Assembly (NCBI RefSeq): GCF_000812465.1
Contig: NZ_JWMA01000201.1
Location: 1-64,000 of the forward strand
From: Cupriavidus sp. IDO
GTDB taxonomy: Bacteria; Pseudomonadota; Gammaproteobacteria; Burkholderiales; Burkholderiaceae
Reading direction: 5' to 3'
DNA: 64,000 bases
Translations under genes and position numbers: made by a program
In this document: positions 8,282-17,181 of the stretch, one piece after another
Layout of the letters: each line of letters begins with the position of its first letter
Position numbering within the stretch: the stretch's first letter is position 1
The notes under the pieces: generated by a model
Databases searched by the model: none
Told to the model about the DNA's origin: nothing
Seen by the model: the letters and a program-made list of their open reading frames with translations, nothing else

Positions 8282-8416
8282 TTATACGACTTGGCGAATG
8301 AGTATGATTATCACGTAGGCTGCGGCAACCACCAGCATGGCCCCAGCAAAGGCCAGGTAGTATCTAGCCCCGTGGTGTGGCGGATGGGAATGAAAGTGAT
8401 GAACAACAGGCTTCAT
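8282..8416 (-). CDS. 44-residue His-rich single-pass membrane peptide
   Basis: The frame starts at the ATG whose complement is at 8414-8416, preceded by AAGGGGAAG at good spacing, and ends with TAA. The N-terminal 16 residues contain six histidines (positions 6, 7, 9, 11, 14 and 15). They are followed by a single transmembrane helix at about residues 19-40 (YYLAFAGAMLVVAAAYVIII) and a short RQVV tail. I do not know a family. The cluster of histidines beside a membrane helix suggests metal binding, but that is inference. It lies upstream of the minus-strand deacetylase gene and downstream of a Nudix gene on the same strand. Confidence 0.5.
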   Translation of the reverse strand: MKPVVHHFHSHPPHHGARYYLAFAGAMLVVAAAYVIIILIRQVV

Positions 8417-8521
8417 TTGCTTCCCCTTGACCACGTTGCCCACAATTGGAGCTTAGCCCTGCCATGGCAACGGACCAAGCAAGCCTGCTCGCCCGGCTCA
8501 ACCGCCGGAGAAGACATGCAC

Positions 8522-8896
8522 TTAGCGCTGGCGTACCAGCCAGAAGCTTTCAATAATCTGGCGCGTCGCGGGGCTGATGACAATCTCCCCCAGCTCCGCT
8601 TGCGAGAACCACTGGCAGCGTGCGATTTCCTTGCTAGGCTTTGGCGCGGCAGATTTCCCAATATTGGCGACGAAGACATGGTGCACGGTCGTTGCACCTA
8701 TGACCTGGAACAGAAAGCCGAGCCCTCGAGCCAGCAAGGTGGTTTCCTCTAGAAGCTCCCGTCCTGCGGCGTCAGCAAATGTCTCGTCCTTGCTCGGACG
8801 CCCACCCGGCAGCGCCCACCGGCTGCCGTCCTTGGAAACCAGCAGCACGCGGTCGCCGCGCGCGCAAACCACGGTGGCCCTTATCTTCGTCTTCAT
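8522..8896 (-). CDS. Nudix hydrolase (copy 1)
   Basis: This 124-residue single-domain Nudix hydrolase should cleave a nucleoside diphosphate linked to another moiety. The Nudix box is read as GRPSKDE, seven residues, then RELLEET. The Mg-binding glutamates are present, but the glycine normally two residues after the EE pair is Thr. The N-terminal strand block (RATVVCARGDRVLLVSKDG) is typical. No clear ribosome binding site is seen before the ATG. A paralog about 70 percent identical by eye lies at 22466-22840 on the other strand. Confidence 0.85.
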   Translation of the reverse strand: MKTKIRATVVCARGDRVLLVSKDGSRWALPGGRPSKDETFADAAGRELLEETTLLARGLGFLFQVIGATTVHHVFVANIGKSAAPKPSKEIARCQWFSQAELGEIVISPATRQIIESFWLVRQR

Positions 8897-9217
8897 CAGT
8901 CGAGTGGGGTAAATTCAAAATTTGGCGCCGATCTTACACGCGAGGCCGAGGCGGCGCAGACAGGGCAGAATTCTTCCTTGCTCCACACGGGAACCTCATG
9001 CAGGCCTGCCCACGTCAGCCGTTCTATAAGGCGGTTCCTCGACTGGTTTCAGCCGTCAAATCGGCGATGCTCTAGCGGCCGTTTCTGGCCGACAAGCGCC
9101 GGTCGTCAGTCCAAGCCCCCGGCGCATGCGCATTTCGGATGGCTGAAAGTCGCATTCCGGTTCGTAGCCCGCCCGACACGTTCGTAGACTCCATGCATTC
9201 CAACAAGCGGAGTGCAC
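8897..9217. other. Divergent intergenic region (Nudix / Bug)
   Basis: This region should carry the promoters for the Nudix gene and the Bug-PhzF-RidA operon. I cannot pick a specific promoter or operator. No gene is supported. Confidence 0.45.
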
Positions 9218-10201
9218 ATGTCCATCCTGTCCATTTCAACGCGCAAGGCCCGCTGCGTCGCGCTGGCGGCCGCGGCCGCAGCAAGTTGCGTCGCCGCCTA
9301 TGCGGAAACCTGGCCATCAAAGCCGATCACCGTGGTCGTGCCATTTCCGGCTGGCGGCGGTACCGATCTGGTGGTTCGCTCCATCCAGCCGCTGTTGCAG
9401 CGTGAGCTCGGCCGCCCCGTCGTGATCGACAATCGCAGCGGCGCGGGCGGCACGCTTGGGTCTGCCTATGTCGCGCGGGCTGCGGCCGATGGATATACGG
9501 CCGGCGTGGTCACGACGAGCACGCACGCGGTAAGCGTTGCCCTATATCCAAAGCTGACGTACAACCCGGCGAAGGACTTCGCCTATGCCGGATTCATTGG
9601 CACGTCGCCTTATGTGCTGGCCGTCAACAACACCTTGCAGGTGGCGGATGCCAAGGCGCTTGTCAGCAGACTGAAGGCCGACAAGGCGCAGCACAGCTTC
9701 GGTTCGGTTGGTGTCGGCACCGTGTCGCACCTGATGGGCGAGCAGTTTCAGAAGCTCGTCGCCGTGCCGATGGTTCACGTCCCGTATCGCGGTGCGGCGC
9801 CGGCGTACACTGATCTGATTGGTGGACAGGTGCAAATCATGTTCGACAATCCGGTAGGACTGGCGCCATACATCAAGGCACACAAGATTGCCGCCATTGC
9901 CGTGACCGCTCCGACACCGCTGCTCCCCGATGTACCGACGTTCGCCAGCCAGGGCGTGCCAGGCTTCGAGCAGCAACTGTGGTATGGCATCGCCTTTCCC
10001 AAGGGAACGCCCGCTGCGATCGTCGATCGCTTCAATGCAGCACTGAACAAGGTGCTCTCTGACAATGCGGTCGTGGCCGATCTCTCGAGCAAAGGTGTGA
10101 CGGCGCGCCCCGGTACACCCGCCGCACTGCAGGCCGCGGTTCAAGCAGACATCCCGTACTGGGGCAAGATTGCCAGTTCCGTGGGAGCTACAGGTGAGTA
10201 A
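9218..10201 (+). CDS. Bug/TctC-family periplasmic solute-binding protein
   Basis: This 327-residue secreted receptor of the tripartite tricarboxylate transporter type has an N-terminal Sec signal with cleavage near AYA-ETW. Family blocks are visible: WPSKPITVVVPFPAGGGTD, NRSGAGGTLGS, HVPYRGAAPAYTDLIGGQV and LPDVPTFA. Bug proteins bind organic acids, amides or aromatic acids. No TctA or TctB membrane gene is nearby, as is common in Burkholderiales. The start at 9218 has GGAG about 8 nt upstream. Its stop overlaps the PhzF start, so the two are translationally coupled. Confidence 0.92.
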   Translation: MSILSISTRKARCVALAAAAAASCVAAYAETWPSKPITVVVPFPAGGGTDLVVRSIQPLLQRELGRPVVIDNRSGAGGTLGSAYVARAAADGYTAGVVTTSTHAVSVALYPKLTYNPAKDFAYAGFIGTSPYVLAVNNTLQVADAKALVSRLKADKAQHSFGSVGVGTVSHLMGEQFQKLVAVPMVHVPYRGAAPAYTDLIGGQVQIMFDNPVGLAPYIKAHKIAAIAVTAPTPLLPDVPTFASQGVPGFEQQLWYGIAFPKGTPAAIVDRFNAALNKVLSDNAVVADLSSKGVTARPGTPAALQAAVQADIPYWGKIASSVGATGE

Positions 10202-11060
10202 TGTCAGTCTGATCCGGGTTTTTGTACGCGATGGGCGAGGCGGCAATCCGGTGCCGCTGGTCTCCGATGCCCGTGGCATGAGCGCGGTGGAAATGCGAAG
10301 GGTTGCTGCAGCATATGGGCACGAGTCCGCCTTTGTATTGCCGAGTGATATCGGTTGCGACTGGCGTTTCCGATTCTTCGTTCCGCAGCACGAGATGGAG
10401 ATGTGCGGCCACGCCACCGTGGGCACGCTGTGGGCGTTGCGCCAATGGGGCCGCTGGACGACCCCGGCGGTGCGCATCGAGACGCTGAGTGGCATCGTGC
10501 TGGCGTATTGGGACGATGCGCTGCAATCCGTTTGGATCTCGCAGCCGGCGGTGCGTACCCAGACGCTGGACGCCGGGGCATCGGGCCGAGTGGCGGCGCA
10601 ACTTGGTTTTTCAGCCGGTACGTATGCGGCCACCAATGCCGCGACGAGTCGCGTCAAGACGCTCATCGCCTTGCCTTCCGTGGCGGTGCTGGACAGCTTG
10701 CAACCGGACTTCTCGACCATGGAGTCGCTCTGCGCATCGATCGGCTCAACCGGGCTCTATCCCTATGCATTTGGCGTATCGAAAGCGGACGGCCGACCCG
10801 TGATCCATGCGCGGCAATTTCCAAAGTCGTCCGGCTATCCCGAGGATGCCGCCACCGGCATAGCGGCGGCTGCCTTATGGGGCTTTCTGAACCAGGCGGG
10901 TGAACTGGCTGGCCCTGATGGAAAGGTGTCTTCCATCGCGGTCTGGCAAGGTGATGCCATGGGCAGCCCCTCGGAAATTCTCGTGGCGCCGCGCCATACG
11001 GATGCGGGCGAGCCTGACGGATGCTGGCTCAGCGGCAGCGTGACTTGGAGCGATGCGTGA
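10194..11060 (+). CDS. PhzF-family isomerase-like protein
   Basis: This 288-residue protein has the PhzF/YddE diaminopimelate-epimerase fold. The catalytic glutamate E44 is in YGHESAF, and the second-half signatures EMCGHATVG and DAATGIAAAAL are present. PhzF catalyses an isomerisation in phenazine synthesis, and most homologs have unknown substrates. The GTG at 10194 is preceded by GGGAG and overlaps the Bug stop by 8 bp. Co-transcription with Bug and RidA suggests handling of an imported amino-acid-like or enamine-forming compound, not phenazine, since no phz genes are present. Confidence 0.87.
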   Translation: MSNVSLIRVFVRDGRGGNPVPLVSDARGMSAVEMRRVAAAYGHESAFVLPSDIGCDWRFRFFVPQHEMEMCGHATVGTLWALRQWGRWTTPAVRIETLSGIVLAYWDDALQSVWISQPAVRTQTLDAGASGRVAAQLGFSAGTYAATNAATSRVKTLIALPSVAVLDSLQPDFSTMESLCASIGSTGLYPYAFGVSKADGRPVIHARQFPKSSGYPEDAATGIAAAALWGFLNQAGELAGPDGKVSSIAVWQGDAMGSPSEILVAPRHTDAGEPDGCWLSGSVTWSDA

Positions 11061-11542
11061 CGGACAGCTCCCCCGAGGCGCGGCTTGCCGCAGCGGGATT
11101 CACGTTGCCCGAAGTGTCAAGTCCACGTGGCAGCTATGCGCCGTATTGCGCGATCCAGGTCGGCACATCGCAATGGGTGTCGATTGCCGGTCAGGTATGC
11201 CGGCGGAACGGCGTGGCCATGGCGGGCCAATGCCGGAGCGACGATGATCTGGAATTCGCCCGCCATGCCGCCGAAGTATCGGTGCTGAATGCGCTGGCCA
11301 TACTGCGGCTGGCTTGCGACGGCCAGTTGTCGCGCGTGATCCAGATCGTTCGCCTTCGCGGCTTCATCCGCGCGGCACCGGACTTTACACGACATGCGGC
11401 AGTGCTCGATGCGGCCTCGGCGGTTATGCGCTCAGCATTCCCCGGTCAGCCGCTGCCGGCACGCAGCGCGCTTGGCGTGGCCAGCTTACCGGACCGGGCT
11501 TGGACGGAGATTGAGGTCGACGCCATTGTGATGACGGCCTGA
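11057..11542 (+). CDS. RidA/YjgF/UK114-family protein
   Basis: This is a 161-residue member of the RidA superfamily, whose founding members hydrolyse reactive enamine/imine intermediates from PLP enzymes. The blocks VSIAGQVCRRNG and PARSALGVASLPDRAW match the family, including the arginine that positions the substrate. It starts at a GTG overlapping the PhzF stop by 4 bp (GTGA). It is longer than the usual 125-130 residues, so it belongs to a divergent subgroup. Confidence 0.85.
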   Translation: MTDSSPEARLAAAGFTLPEVSSPRGSYAPYCAIQVGTSQWVSIAGQVCRRNGVAMAGQCRSDDDLEFARHAAEVSVLNALAILRLACDGQLSRVIQIVRLRGFIRAAPDFTRHAAVLDAASAVMRSAFPGQPLPARSALGVASLPDRAWTEIEVDAIVMTA

Positions 11543-11559
11543 AGGCGTCGGCCGCTAGG

Positions 11560-12330
11560 CTACGACGGCGCCGGCACTTCGCGCAGCAACCGGTGCAGAT
11601 GCCCGCTGGAGGCAAAGCCGAGATCCATGCTGACGCAGGCGGCGGACCGGCCTCCTGCAATCAGCTTGCGTGCGTGCTCGGCCAGGATACGACGCCGTAC
11701 GGTCACGGGCGTCGTGCCCAACTCGATCTGACAGGCGCGCTGCAAATGTCGGATCGAGATGCCCAGTTCGCCGGCCACGGTATCGATCGATGGCAAGGGC
11801 ATGTCGCGTTCGAGCGCCGCATGGAAGCGCTGGACCATGCGCAGTGCGACGGACGCCGGCTCTTCGGGCATCGCCAGCGGCCGGCTCGTCATGATCTGCG
11901 CCACGATGGCGCGCACGAGCCAGGACGCGCTGGTGAATGAGATCGTAGGCGCGAGCAGCGCCTCAAGCATCGCGATCGTCGCGGCGTCCAGGTGCATGGC
12001 GCCGAACCGTAGGCACACGGGCAGGCGATCGGGCGGCAGATAGAGTTCCCCGTGCTGCTGAAGGCCGTGCTCGGATGCCGTCAGGTGCGACGTCGACGCA
12101 TGCAGCAGTACAGCGGTACCGCGCACCAGCGAAGCGGCATGCAGTGCGTCTGGCTCGCCGGACGAATCGTTCCAAACCGTCCTGAGCCTGCCCATGCGCG
12201 GCCACAACAGCATGCCGCAGTCGTGGATGTGCCATGCTCGGCGAAAAGCAGGCTGTCGGCTGTCATGTAGGGCGAATCCATGCTCCGCGGTCAGGTGAAG
12301 CTTGGGAGACAGGTGAGGATCGTTGGTCAT
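11560..12330 (-). CDS. AraC-family transcriptional regulator
   Basis: This 256-residue regulator has an N-terminal cupin-like sensor (HIHDCGMLLWPRMG) and a C-terminal double helix-turn-helix. The first HTH is TVAGELGISIRHLQRACQ and the second contains SMDLGFASSGHLHRLLRE. The ATG at 12330 is chosen because homology starts there; the ribosome binding site is weak. It is convergent with and 17 bp from RidA, so it is a candidate regulator of the Bug-PhzF-RidA operon. Confidence 0.85.
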   Translation of the reverse strand: MTNDPHLSPKLHLTAEHGFALHDSRQPAFRRAWHIHDCGMLLWPRMGRLRTVWNDSSGEPDALHAASLVRGTAVLLHASTSHLTASEHGLQQHGELYLPPDRLPVCLRFGAMHLDAATIAMLEALLAPTISFTSASWLVRAIVAQIMTSRPLAMPEEPASVALRMVQRFHAALERDMPLPSIDTVAGELGISIRHLQRACQIELGTTPVTVRRRILAEHARKLIAGGRSAACVSMDLGFASSGHLHRLLREVPAPS

Positions 12331-12954
12331 CGCAGGCGTTCCGGCAGTCACAGGCGGAATGCCACCGATAATACGCCGTTCCGTGGACTGGGGGCAGCGG
12401 AGCGCTAAATCGGCGGAGCCGCGCACGCCCTGTTATGGCAACAGTCTGGTTTCCAGTTCCGACTTAGTGCGTGATTCGGCCATCGACCACGTGCCGACCG
12501 TCGCTTTGCGACCCACTTCGGCCCGTCAACCTACGGTCACCTCGACGGCGGTCTCCAAGGTACAACGGTCGTTCAGTAATTCGCATCGCAAGGCGGGTGT
12601 TCGGCCTTCTCAGCCGTTCGACAATCAACAGTTGAAAGGCCGAGCACGACGGCTTTGCGAAACGGCCGGCGAGATGCCGCGCCCATCAGGAGGGACAAGC
12701 CCGTTGCAACTAGCCTCTATCGGCTGATGCCGTCAATGATCGATGCGATCCCTTTTTGTAGCAGAGACCAGTCCAGGCCGGCGGAGTCCACGGTGAGCGG
12801 CAGCTTCCGGGAGGATATGAACGTCGGATATGGCCGGAGGCTGTGTGGTGACGTCAGCCCGAGGGGATGTTGGACGCTACTCAGTGCCTGCGCCGATGCG
12901 GCAGCAGACGCCGCATCGGCCCTGATTCCTGAGCCCGCGCGCAGCCGCTGCGGC
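12331..12954. other. 624-bp stretch without a supported gene
   Basis: Open frames here have random-looking composition and no ribosome binding sites. The stretch may hold remnants of older genes. No repeat, tRNA or hairpin stands out. Confidence 0.45.
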
Positions 12955-13869
12955 TCACTGGGAGAACATCTTCTTCCCGGGAACGTCGAGCGCTGCTTTC
13001 AGTACCGTGCCAGAGCTGGATTCCGTAATGAACAGCGTGCGGTTTCCCTCGCCGCCGTAGGCGATGTTGGTCGTGTGGTCGCCAACCGCCGACATGATGC
13101 GGTGCACGGGCTCGCCCCGGGCGTCAACCACCCAGACCGAACCCATGCCGGTATGGGCGATGGCAAGGCGGCCACGTGCGTCCAGCGCAAGGCCGTCAGG
13201 TCCTGTCCCGCCTGAGAGCTGCACGAAGGTCCCGACCTTGCTGGCCGTGCCATCGCGCATGAACGGCACCCGCCAGACAGCGTTCGCCCGCGTCACTGCA
13301 AGGAAGAGGATCGATTCATCGAGGTTCATCACCAGGCCGTTCGGACTGGGGATGCGATCCAGCACGCAGTCGAGTCGTCCTTGCCGGCTGAACCGGAACA
13401 GGCGGCCACTGGGATCCTGGTGGCCTGACAGCCCTTGGTCGGTGAAATAGAGATCGCCGTTGGCCGCGAAGAACAGGTCGTTCACCGCCCTGAACCGCTC
13501 GGCGTAGTGTCGCTCCAGCAGCGGGCTCACTTTCCTGGTCTCGAGGTCGAGTACCATGATTCCGTGCTTGTAGTCGGCAATATAGGCACGTCCGTCGCGG
13601 CCAAATTTCAGACCATTCGGCCAGCCGTCGTACTCCACAACCACCTCGCACTCTGCCGATGGCGTGAAGCGAACAATCCGCCCGTTCGGTGCATCTACAC
13701 AGTACAGATGGCCGTCATTGCCGAAGCTAGGCCCTTCCAGCAGCGACCGGGTCGGAATGCCGTGGGGTTGGCTGTTTTCCCAGGCAGTGGCCATGTCGGG
13801 GCGCGGAGCCGCCTCGGGCAGGCGCGCGAACACCGTGGCCTGGGTAACGGGGGGTGGCGCAAAGAACAT
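12955..13869 (-). CDS. SMP-30/gluconolactonase/LRE-family lactonase
   Basis: This 304-residue six-bladed beta-propeller enzyme should hydrolyse a sugar or aromatic lactone using one divalent metal. The metal-ligand motifs are in order: LLEGPSF, AVNDLFF, SPNGLVMN and GPDGLALDARG. No signal peptide is present. The ATG at 13869 follows AGGAG, 10 bp after the MFS stop. It is the last gene of the SDR-to-lactonase operon, which suggests ring opening of a lactone made by the SDR. Confidence 0.88.
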   Translation of the reverse strand: MFFAPPPVTQATVFARLPEAAPRPDMATAWENSQPHGIPTRSLLEGPSFGNDGHLYCVDAPNGRIVRFTPSAECEVVVEYDGWPNGLKFGRDGRAYIADYKHGIMVLDLETRKVSPLLERHYAERFRAVNDLFFAANGDLYFTDQGLSGHQDPSGRLFRFSRQGRLDCVLDRIPSPNGLVMNLDESILFLAVTRANAVWRVPFMRDGTASKVGTFVQLSGGTGPDGLALDARGRLAIAHTGMGSVWVVDARGEPVHRIMSAVGDHTTNIAYGGEGNRTLFITESSSGTVLKAALDVPGKKMFSQ

Positions 13870-13879
13870 CCGGGATCTC

Positions 13880-15178
13880 CTACAGACTATCCATGGAAAC
13901 GCCCGAGCTGGTGGGGCGCCTCGGGCGTGCATCCACGAGCGGGTTGTCGCCGATGCGTTTGCGCGTTGCGACCTGGGAAATAGCCGCGCCGGCGAGGAGC
14001 AGCACGCCGGCCGCAGCGAAAGCATAATTGTATGAGCTGGTCGCGGCAACCAGATAGCCGGTCACAATGGGGGCCAGGATGCCGAACACGTTCCCGCCGA
14101 CGATGGCGATGCTGTTCGCCTTGCCGGCATCCGATGCATGGACAAGCAGGTCGTTGGCAAGCGCCATGTTCAGCGAGATCGCCGTAGCGATGCCCGTGAG
14201 CGAGACAGCCAGCAGCAGCACGATGACCCAGATGTTGTCCACGACCGGTGCAGCAAGAATCACGGACGAGCAGAGAAGCATCGCGCCGATCATTGGCCTG
14301 CGCTTCCCGGCTTCGGCGTCTCCGGGCCGAAGGACTCTGTCGCTGAACTTGCCCAGGAGCATGCCGAACAGCACTGCGCAGCCATACGGCAACGCCGTGT
14401 AGATGGCGGCCTCCTTGATGTCCATGCCTTTGGTTGCCTGCAAATAGCTGGGCAGCCAGGTCAGGAAAAGGTATTGGGTGTACACGGCACACCCCTGTGT
14501 GAGGGCAATCCCCCACATGCTCCCGGACTTCAGCAAGCCAGCCAGGCCGACACCACCGCTCATTGCCGCCGTCGCTTCAGACCCCGCGGCAACGTCGGAA
14601 GCCTCCGGTCGAGAATTGCGGAACCAGATCATCCATGGAGCGAGCCATAGGAGGCCGACGGCCCCCGCAAGCATGAATGCGGCGCGCCAGCCGAAGACAG
14701 ATACCAGCCATCCAATGACCAGTGCGCCAAGCGCCGGGCCGGCGTATGCGCCACTGTTGAAGATGGTGGTGGCGAACCCTCGGTTCTTCGCGGGCACCTG
14801 GTCACGGATGAACTTGTTGGCGCACGGGTAGCTGGTTGCCTCGCCGGCGCCCATGACCAGGCGCGTGGCGAAGAGCGCCGGGAAACTGCCGACCAGTCCC
14901 GTGAACACGGTGGCAATCGACCACACGCCCATGCCGCCTGCGCTGACCCCTCTTGCGCCGTACTTGTCGGCGAGGATGCCCGACGGGATCAGGCAGAGCA
15001 GGTAAGTCCAGAGGAATGACGAGAAGAGATAGCCCATTTCCACCGGGCCCAAATGGAACTCGGCGGCGATAGGCTTGGCGGCAACCGAGAGCGCCACGCG
15101 GTCAAGGTAGTTGATTAAAGCCATGGTGAAGAGCAGCAGGTACACCGCCACCATGCTTCGGGGGGTTGAGGATTTCAC
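13880..15178 (-). CDS. MFS transporter, anion:cation symporter type
   Basis: This is a 432-residue major facilitator protein with twelve predicted membrane helices. It resembles the ACS family (tartrate, glucarate, phthalate and galactonate permeases): NYLDRVALSVAAKPIAAEF at helix 1 and GILADKYGARGVSAGGMGVW at the helix 2-3 loop. The GTG at 15178 has AGGAGAC in front. It probably imports the organic acid processed by the operon. An unusually stable hairpin (15262-15298) lies between it and the upstream cupin gene. Confidence 0.88.
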   Translation of the reverse strand: MKSSTPRSMVAVYLLLFTMALINYLDRVALSVAAKPIAAEFHLGPVEMGYLFSSFLWTYLLCLIPSGILADKYGARGVSAGGMGVWSIATVFTGLVGSFPALFATRLVMGAGEATSYPCANKFIRDQVPAKNRGFATTIFNSGAYAGPALGALVIGWLVSVFGWRAAFMLAGAVGLLWLAPWMIWFRNSRPEASDVAAGSEATAAMSGGVGLAGLLKSGSMWGIALTQGCAVYTQYLFLTWLPSYLQATKGMDIKEAAIYTALPYGCAVLFGMLLGKFSDRVLRPGDAEAGKRRPMIGAMLLCSSVILAAPVVDNIWVIVLLLAVSLTGIATAISLNMALANDLLVHASDAGKANSIAIVGGNVFGILAPIVTGYLVAATSSYNYAFAAAGVLLLAGAAISQVATRKRIGDNPLVDARPRRPTSSGVSMDSL

Positions 15179-15261
15179 AATGTCTCCTGTTCTTGTCCGC
15201 CGCCGTGATCCTGGCGGGGTGCGGCCTCCCATGGGACGCTTGCTTGAATTGCCCGAGGGGC

Positions 15262-15298
15262 GGCCTTCCCTGCCTGGCGCGTGCCAGCAGGGAAGGCC
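15262..15298 (-). other. Stable intra-operon hairpin
   Basis: A perfect 12-bp stem (GGCCTTCCCTGC at 15262-15273 with GCAGGGAAGGCC at 15287-15298) encloses a one-base bulge and an inner TGGC/GCCA stem with a 4-nt loop. No T-run follows in the direction of transcription, so it is more likely an mRNA-stabilising or partial-termination element between the cupin and MFS genes than a full terminator. Confidence 0.7.
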
Positions 15299-15304
15299 CC
15301 GAAC

Positions 15305-15718
15305 TTACGTGTTGTGTTCGGCAGCGATGGGACGGGTTTCGCCGGTCTCCACCAGGGTTCGGCTCGCGTTCATCGACCCGTAGATCCAGAGAATCTTCAT
15401 GGGCGCAGTTGCCGAAGCATTACGGAAACGGTGCGGAACATTCGGGGGAATGAACGTAGCATCGCCCCGCTTGACGGGAATGGATTGCCCATCGATGTCA
15501 AAAATGGCGTCCCCCTCGATCAGCACCACGCTCTCTTCGGTATTGTGATGATGGAACGGGATCTCCGCGCCGCCGGCAAACTCGGTATAGCCCGTGATGA
15601 AGGCCGTGGCCCCCACCGCCTTGCCGACCAGGGGGGTCGTGCGGGCGCCGCCGCCCCGGTCATGGGTCTGGATGGTGTCAGGCTTCAGCAGCACGGAGTT
15701 GGATGCGGTCTTGATCAT
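15305..15718 (-). CDS. Single-domain cupin protein
   Basis: This 137-residue beta-barrel protein has cupin motif 1 (PFHHHNTEESVVLIEGD) with histidines and glutamate for metal binding, and motif 2 (GDATFIPPNVPHRFRN). Such cupins can be isomerases, decarboxylases or dioxygenases. The operon context suggests an isomerase or epimerase step on a sugar-acid or keto-acid intermediate, but this is inference. There is no strong ribosome binding site; the gene sits 29 bp after the aldehyde dehydrogenase. Confidence 0.82.
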   Translation of the reverse strand: MIKTASNSVLLKPDTIQTHDRGGGARTTPLVGKAVGATAFITGYTEFAGGAEIPFHHHNTEESVVLIEGDAIFDIDGQSIPVKRGDATFIPPNVPHRFRNASATAPMKILWIYGSMNASRTLVETGETRPIAAEHNT

Positions 15719-15747
15719 GGCGTTGACTGGAAAATGAGGAGGAAGGA

Positions 15748-17118
15748 TCAGTGGGTGGGGCCGACCCACACCGTCTTGATGTTGGTGAATTCGCGGATGC
15801 CAAACTCGCCGAGTTCGCGGCCGTAGCCGGATTGCTTCACACCGCCAAAAGGAAGGCGCGGATCGGAGGCGACCAGCCCGTTGACAAACACGGCACCGGC
15901 TTCGATTTGCCTGCTGAGGATATGGGCGCGCGCGAGGTCGTTGGTCCAGAGTGCGGCGCCCAGCCCAAATTCCGTGGCGTTCGCAACTTCGATCGCCTGC
16001 TCGGCGCTGCTGACCCGGATCACTGCGGCGACAGGCCCGAACGTCTCCTCCACGGCCGCAGCCATGCGCGGCGTGACCCGGTCCAGAATGGTCGGGGCGT
16101 AGTAGAAGCCCGGCCCGTCGAGCGGGTGCCCGCCCAGCGCAATCACGGCGCCGGCATCGACAGAGCGCTCCACCTGCGAGTGCAGATCGCTGCGCAAGTT
16201 GGCGCGCGCCAGCGGCCCTATGGTGGTGTGGCGATCCATGGGGTCGCCGACTTTCAGCATGCGCGTCCCGGCGCAGAACGCGGCAACAAACTGATCGGCG
16301 ATCGCCTCTTCGACAATGAATCGCTTGGCGGAAATACAGCTCTGGCCCGTGTTCGAGAACCGGGCTTTCACTGCCATCCTGGCCGCGGCTTCGACGTCCG
16401 CATCGGCCAGCACGATAAACGGGTCGGAGCCGCCAAGTTCCAGGACCTGCTTCTTCATGAGGCTTCCGGCCTGGGCGGCGATCAGTTTCCCGACGGCCGT
16501 GGAGCCGGTCAGCGTCACGGCGGCGACGCGCGCATCGGCCAGCACGCCCGCGACGTCCGATGCTTCGATCATCAGGGTGGTGACCAGGCCCTCGGGCGCA
16601 CCCGCTTCGCGGAAGACGTCCGCCAGCGCGAGCGCGCACTGCGGCACGTTATTGGCATGCTTGAGCAATGCTGCATTGCCCGCGGCCAGGGCGGGGGCCG
16701 CAAAGCGGATGAACTGCCAGAAGGGGTAGTTCCACGGCATCACCGCCAGGACGACGCCCAGCGGATCGAACACCACCCGGCTGTCCGCCGCACTGCTGGG
16801 AACATGGAGGTCAGCCAGAAAGGCCGGCGCTGACTCGGCGTAAAACTCGCAGGTCCACGCCGATTTCTCGATCTCGGCTGCCGCCTCCGCGATCGGCTTG
16901 CCCATCTCGGCAGTGATCATGGCAGCAAACCGCGCCTGATGGCGGCGAAGCACCGCGGCCACTGCCTTCAGGAGTGCACAGCGTTCGTGAATCGGTTGCA
17001 TGCGCCATGCTTGCTGGGCAAGCACGGCCGAACGCAGCTTGCGCTCGGTGTCGTCGGGACGGTCGAACGGATAGCGCCCGATCTCTGCGCCGGTCGAAGG
17101 GTTGACTGAGACAATCAT
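15748..17118 (-). CDS. NAD(P)-dependent aldehyde dehydrogenase (succinate-semialdehyde type)
   Basis: This 456-residue cytosolic aldehyde dehydrogenase oxidises an aldehyde to a carboxylate. N130 (PWNYPFW), K153, the general base E227 (LELGG) and the nucleophile C261 (NTGQSCISAKR) are all in place. The shorter length and YPFWQFIRF block fit the Sad/YneI-like succinate-semialdehyde subgroup. Neighbouring SDR, cupin and lactonase genes suggest a terminal oxidation in the same pathway. The ATG at 17118 is the only reasonable start. Confidence 0.9.
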   Translation of the reverse strand: MIVSVNPSTGAEIGRYPFDRPDDTERKLRSAVLAQQAWRMQPIHERCALLKAVAAVLRRHQARFAAMITAEMGKPIAEAAAEIEKSAWTCEFYAESAPAFLADLHVPSSAADSRVVFDPLGVVLAVMPWNYPFWQFIRFAAPALAAGNAALLKHANNVPQCALALADVFREAGAPEGLVTTLMIEASDVAGVLADARVAAVTLTGSTAVGKLIAAQAGSLMKKQVLELGGSDPFIVLADADVEAAARMAVKARFSNTGQSCISAKRFIVEEAIADQFVAAFCAGTRMLKVGDPMDRHTTIGPLARANLRSDLHSQVERSVDAGAVIALGGHPLDGPGFYYAPTILDRVTPRMAAAVEETFGPVAAVIRVSSAEQAIEVANATEFGLGAALWTNDLARAHILSRQIEAGAVFVNGLVASDPRLPFGGVKQSGYGRELGEFGIREFTNIKTVWVGPTH

Positions 17119-17181
17119 GGGTAAGTAGGTAGCAGGTTGTTTAGCGTTTGCGGCGATGGCAAGGTGACGCCTGCGGCAACG

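Noticed and set aside
10194-11060. Phenazine biosynthesis
   Set aside because: A lone PhzF homolog is not evidence of phenazine synthesis; no other phz gene is present.
12323-12727. Plus-strand frame of 134 codons upstream of the lactonase gene
   Set aside because: Ser/Thr/Arg-rich, no ribosome binding site, and it begins across the AraC start.
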